A stretch of 6,272 bases of DNA, from the NCBI GenBank assembly GCA_019244985.1, contig JAFASB010000296.1:1-6272 (forward strand), read 5' to 3'. The notes below the pieces were generated by a model. It did no database searches. It saw nothing but the letters and a program-made list of their open reading frames with translations, and had not been told where the DNA came from. Positions within the stretch are counted from its first letter, which is position 1. Every line of letters begins with the position of its first letter. The position numbers and the translations under genes are program-made. The stretch is from Acidimicrobiia bacterium. Lineage in GTDB: Bacteria; Actinomycetota; Acidimicrobiia; Acidimicrobiales; AC-14. Positions 5,795 through 6,272 of this stretch are shown piece by piece.

Positions 5795-6272
5795 CTATGC
5801 GCCGGGTGGTAGCTCCCGGGCCATGAGACGACGGCGGAGGAAGTCCAGCAGCGAGATGTTGGCGAACTGGCGGACCTGGTCGCGGGTGCCGGGAAGGCGG
5901 ATGTGCACGGCCTGGGTGTCGCCGTCGAGGGCGACGGCCATGTACACCGTGCCGACCGGTTTGCCCTCCTGCTCGGCCGGCCCAGCGACGCCCGTGACAC
6001 CGAGGCCGACGTCGGCGTCGAGAACCTTGCACGCGCCTTCGGCCATGGCCCGCGCCGCGATCTCGGTCACGACGGGGCCCTCGGGCACGCCGAGCACCTG
6101 AAACTTGACCTCGCTCTGGTAGGCGACGATCGAGCCCCGGAAGAAGTCGGTAGCGCCCTCGGCCTCGGTGAGGCGTGAGCCGACGAGACCCCCGGTCAGC
6201 GACTCGGCGACACCGAGCGTGAGCCCGTGCGCCTTCAACAACGAGGCGACCGCGTCCTCCATCGACTCGTCG
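5795..6272 (-). CDS. cinA: CinA, C-terminal NMN deamidase domain (5' end outside window)
   Basis: The C-terminal (PncC-type) domain of CinA, which removes the amide of nicotinamide mononucleotide in NAD recycling. Counting from the internal Met at 6262, the visible motifs are AESLTGGL (19-26), the conserved FFRGSIVAYQSEVK region (40-53) and GVTGVAGP (88-95), followed by PVGTVYMAVA (102-111). The Ser of the first motif and the Tyr and Lys of the second are likely active-site residues. The frame stays open from that Met to the window edge, reading Asp-Glu-Ser before it. D-E-S-M-E-D-A-V is typical of the joint between the N-terminal molybdopterin-binding-like domain and this domain in full-length CinA (about 400 residues), so a two-domain protein is likely. 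A stand-alone PncC starting at 6262 cannot be excluded. The stop is TAG at 5795. cinA is a frequent upstream neighbour of recA. Confidence 0.94.
   Translation of the reverse strand, partial: DESMEDAVASLLKAHGLTLGVAESLTGGLVGSRLTEAEGATDFFRGSIVAYQSEVKFQVLGVPEGPVVTEIAARAMAEGACKVLDADVGLGVTGVAGPAEQEGKPVGTVYMAVALDGDTQAVHIRLPGTRDQVRQFANISLLDFLRRRLMARELPPGA

Overview
The window is GC-rich DNA with all six recognisable protein-coding genes on the minus strand. It looks chromosomal and most likely comes from an actinobacterium. The main support is an Actinobacteria/Firmicutes-type LexA box (CGAAC-N4-GTTCG) in the recA promoter, Thr/Pro-rich secreted proteins, and a recA/cinA neighbourhood. A deep actinobacterial class such as Acidimicrobiia is a guess from overall feel, not shown by the sequence. 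No mobile element, phage gene, tRNA, rRNA or CRISPR array was seen.

Layout in the direction of transcription (high to low coordinates): the C-terminal part of cinA, cut by the window edge (5795-6272); a secreted alpha/beta hydrolase (4274-5713); a small secreted protein with a Thr/Pro linker and a PKD/Ig-like beta domain (3453-4193); thpR, the RNA 2',3'-cyclic phosphodiesterase (2919-3443); a multi-membrane-span M48 metalloprotease with an extra C-terminal domain (1264-2895); a 202-bp regulatory gap; and recA (6-1061). Gaps are 81, 80, 9, 23 and 202 bp. The secreted-protein, thpR and protease genes are therefore a tight unit, while recA has its own promoter.

The best-supported regulatory element is upstream of recA: TTGACC and TACGCT boxes 18 bp apart with a near-perfect LexA operator inside the spacer. 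LexA bound there should block RNA polymerase, so recA should be induced on DNA damage independently of the genes before it. A 28-nt near-perfect palindrome between the protease stop and this promoter may end the upstream transcript.

cinA, thpR and recA are a recurring neighbourhood in distant bacteria. Here the order is kept, but three genes for exported or membrane proteins lie among them. No clearly new multi-gene system is visible. The points most worth a second look are these insertions, the extra domain on the M48 protease, the Thr-tailed secreted protein fused in spacing to thpR, and mutually exclusive inverted repeats between cinA and the hydrolase.
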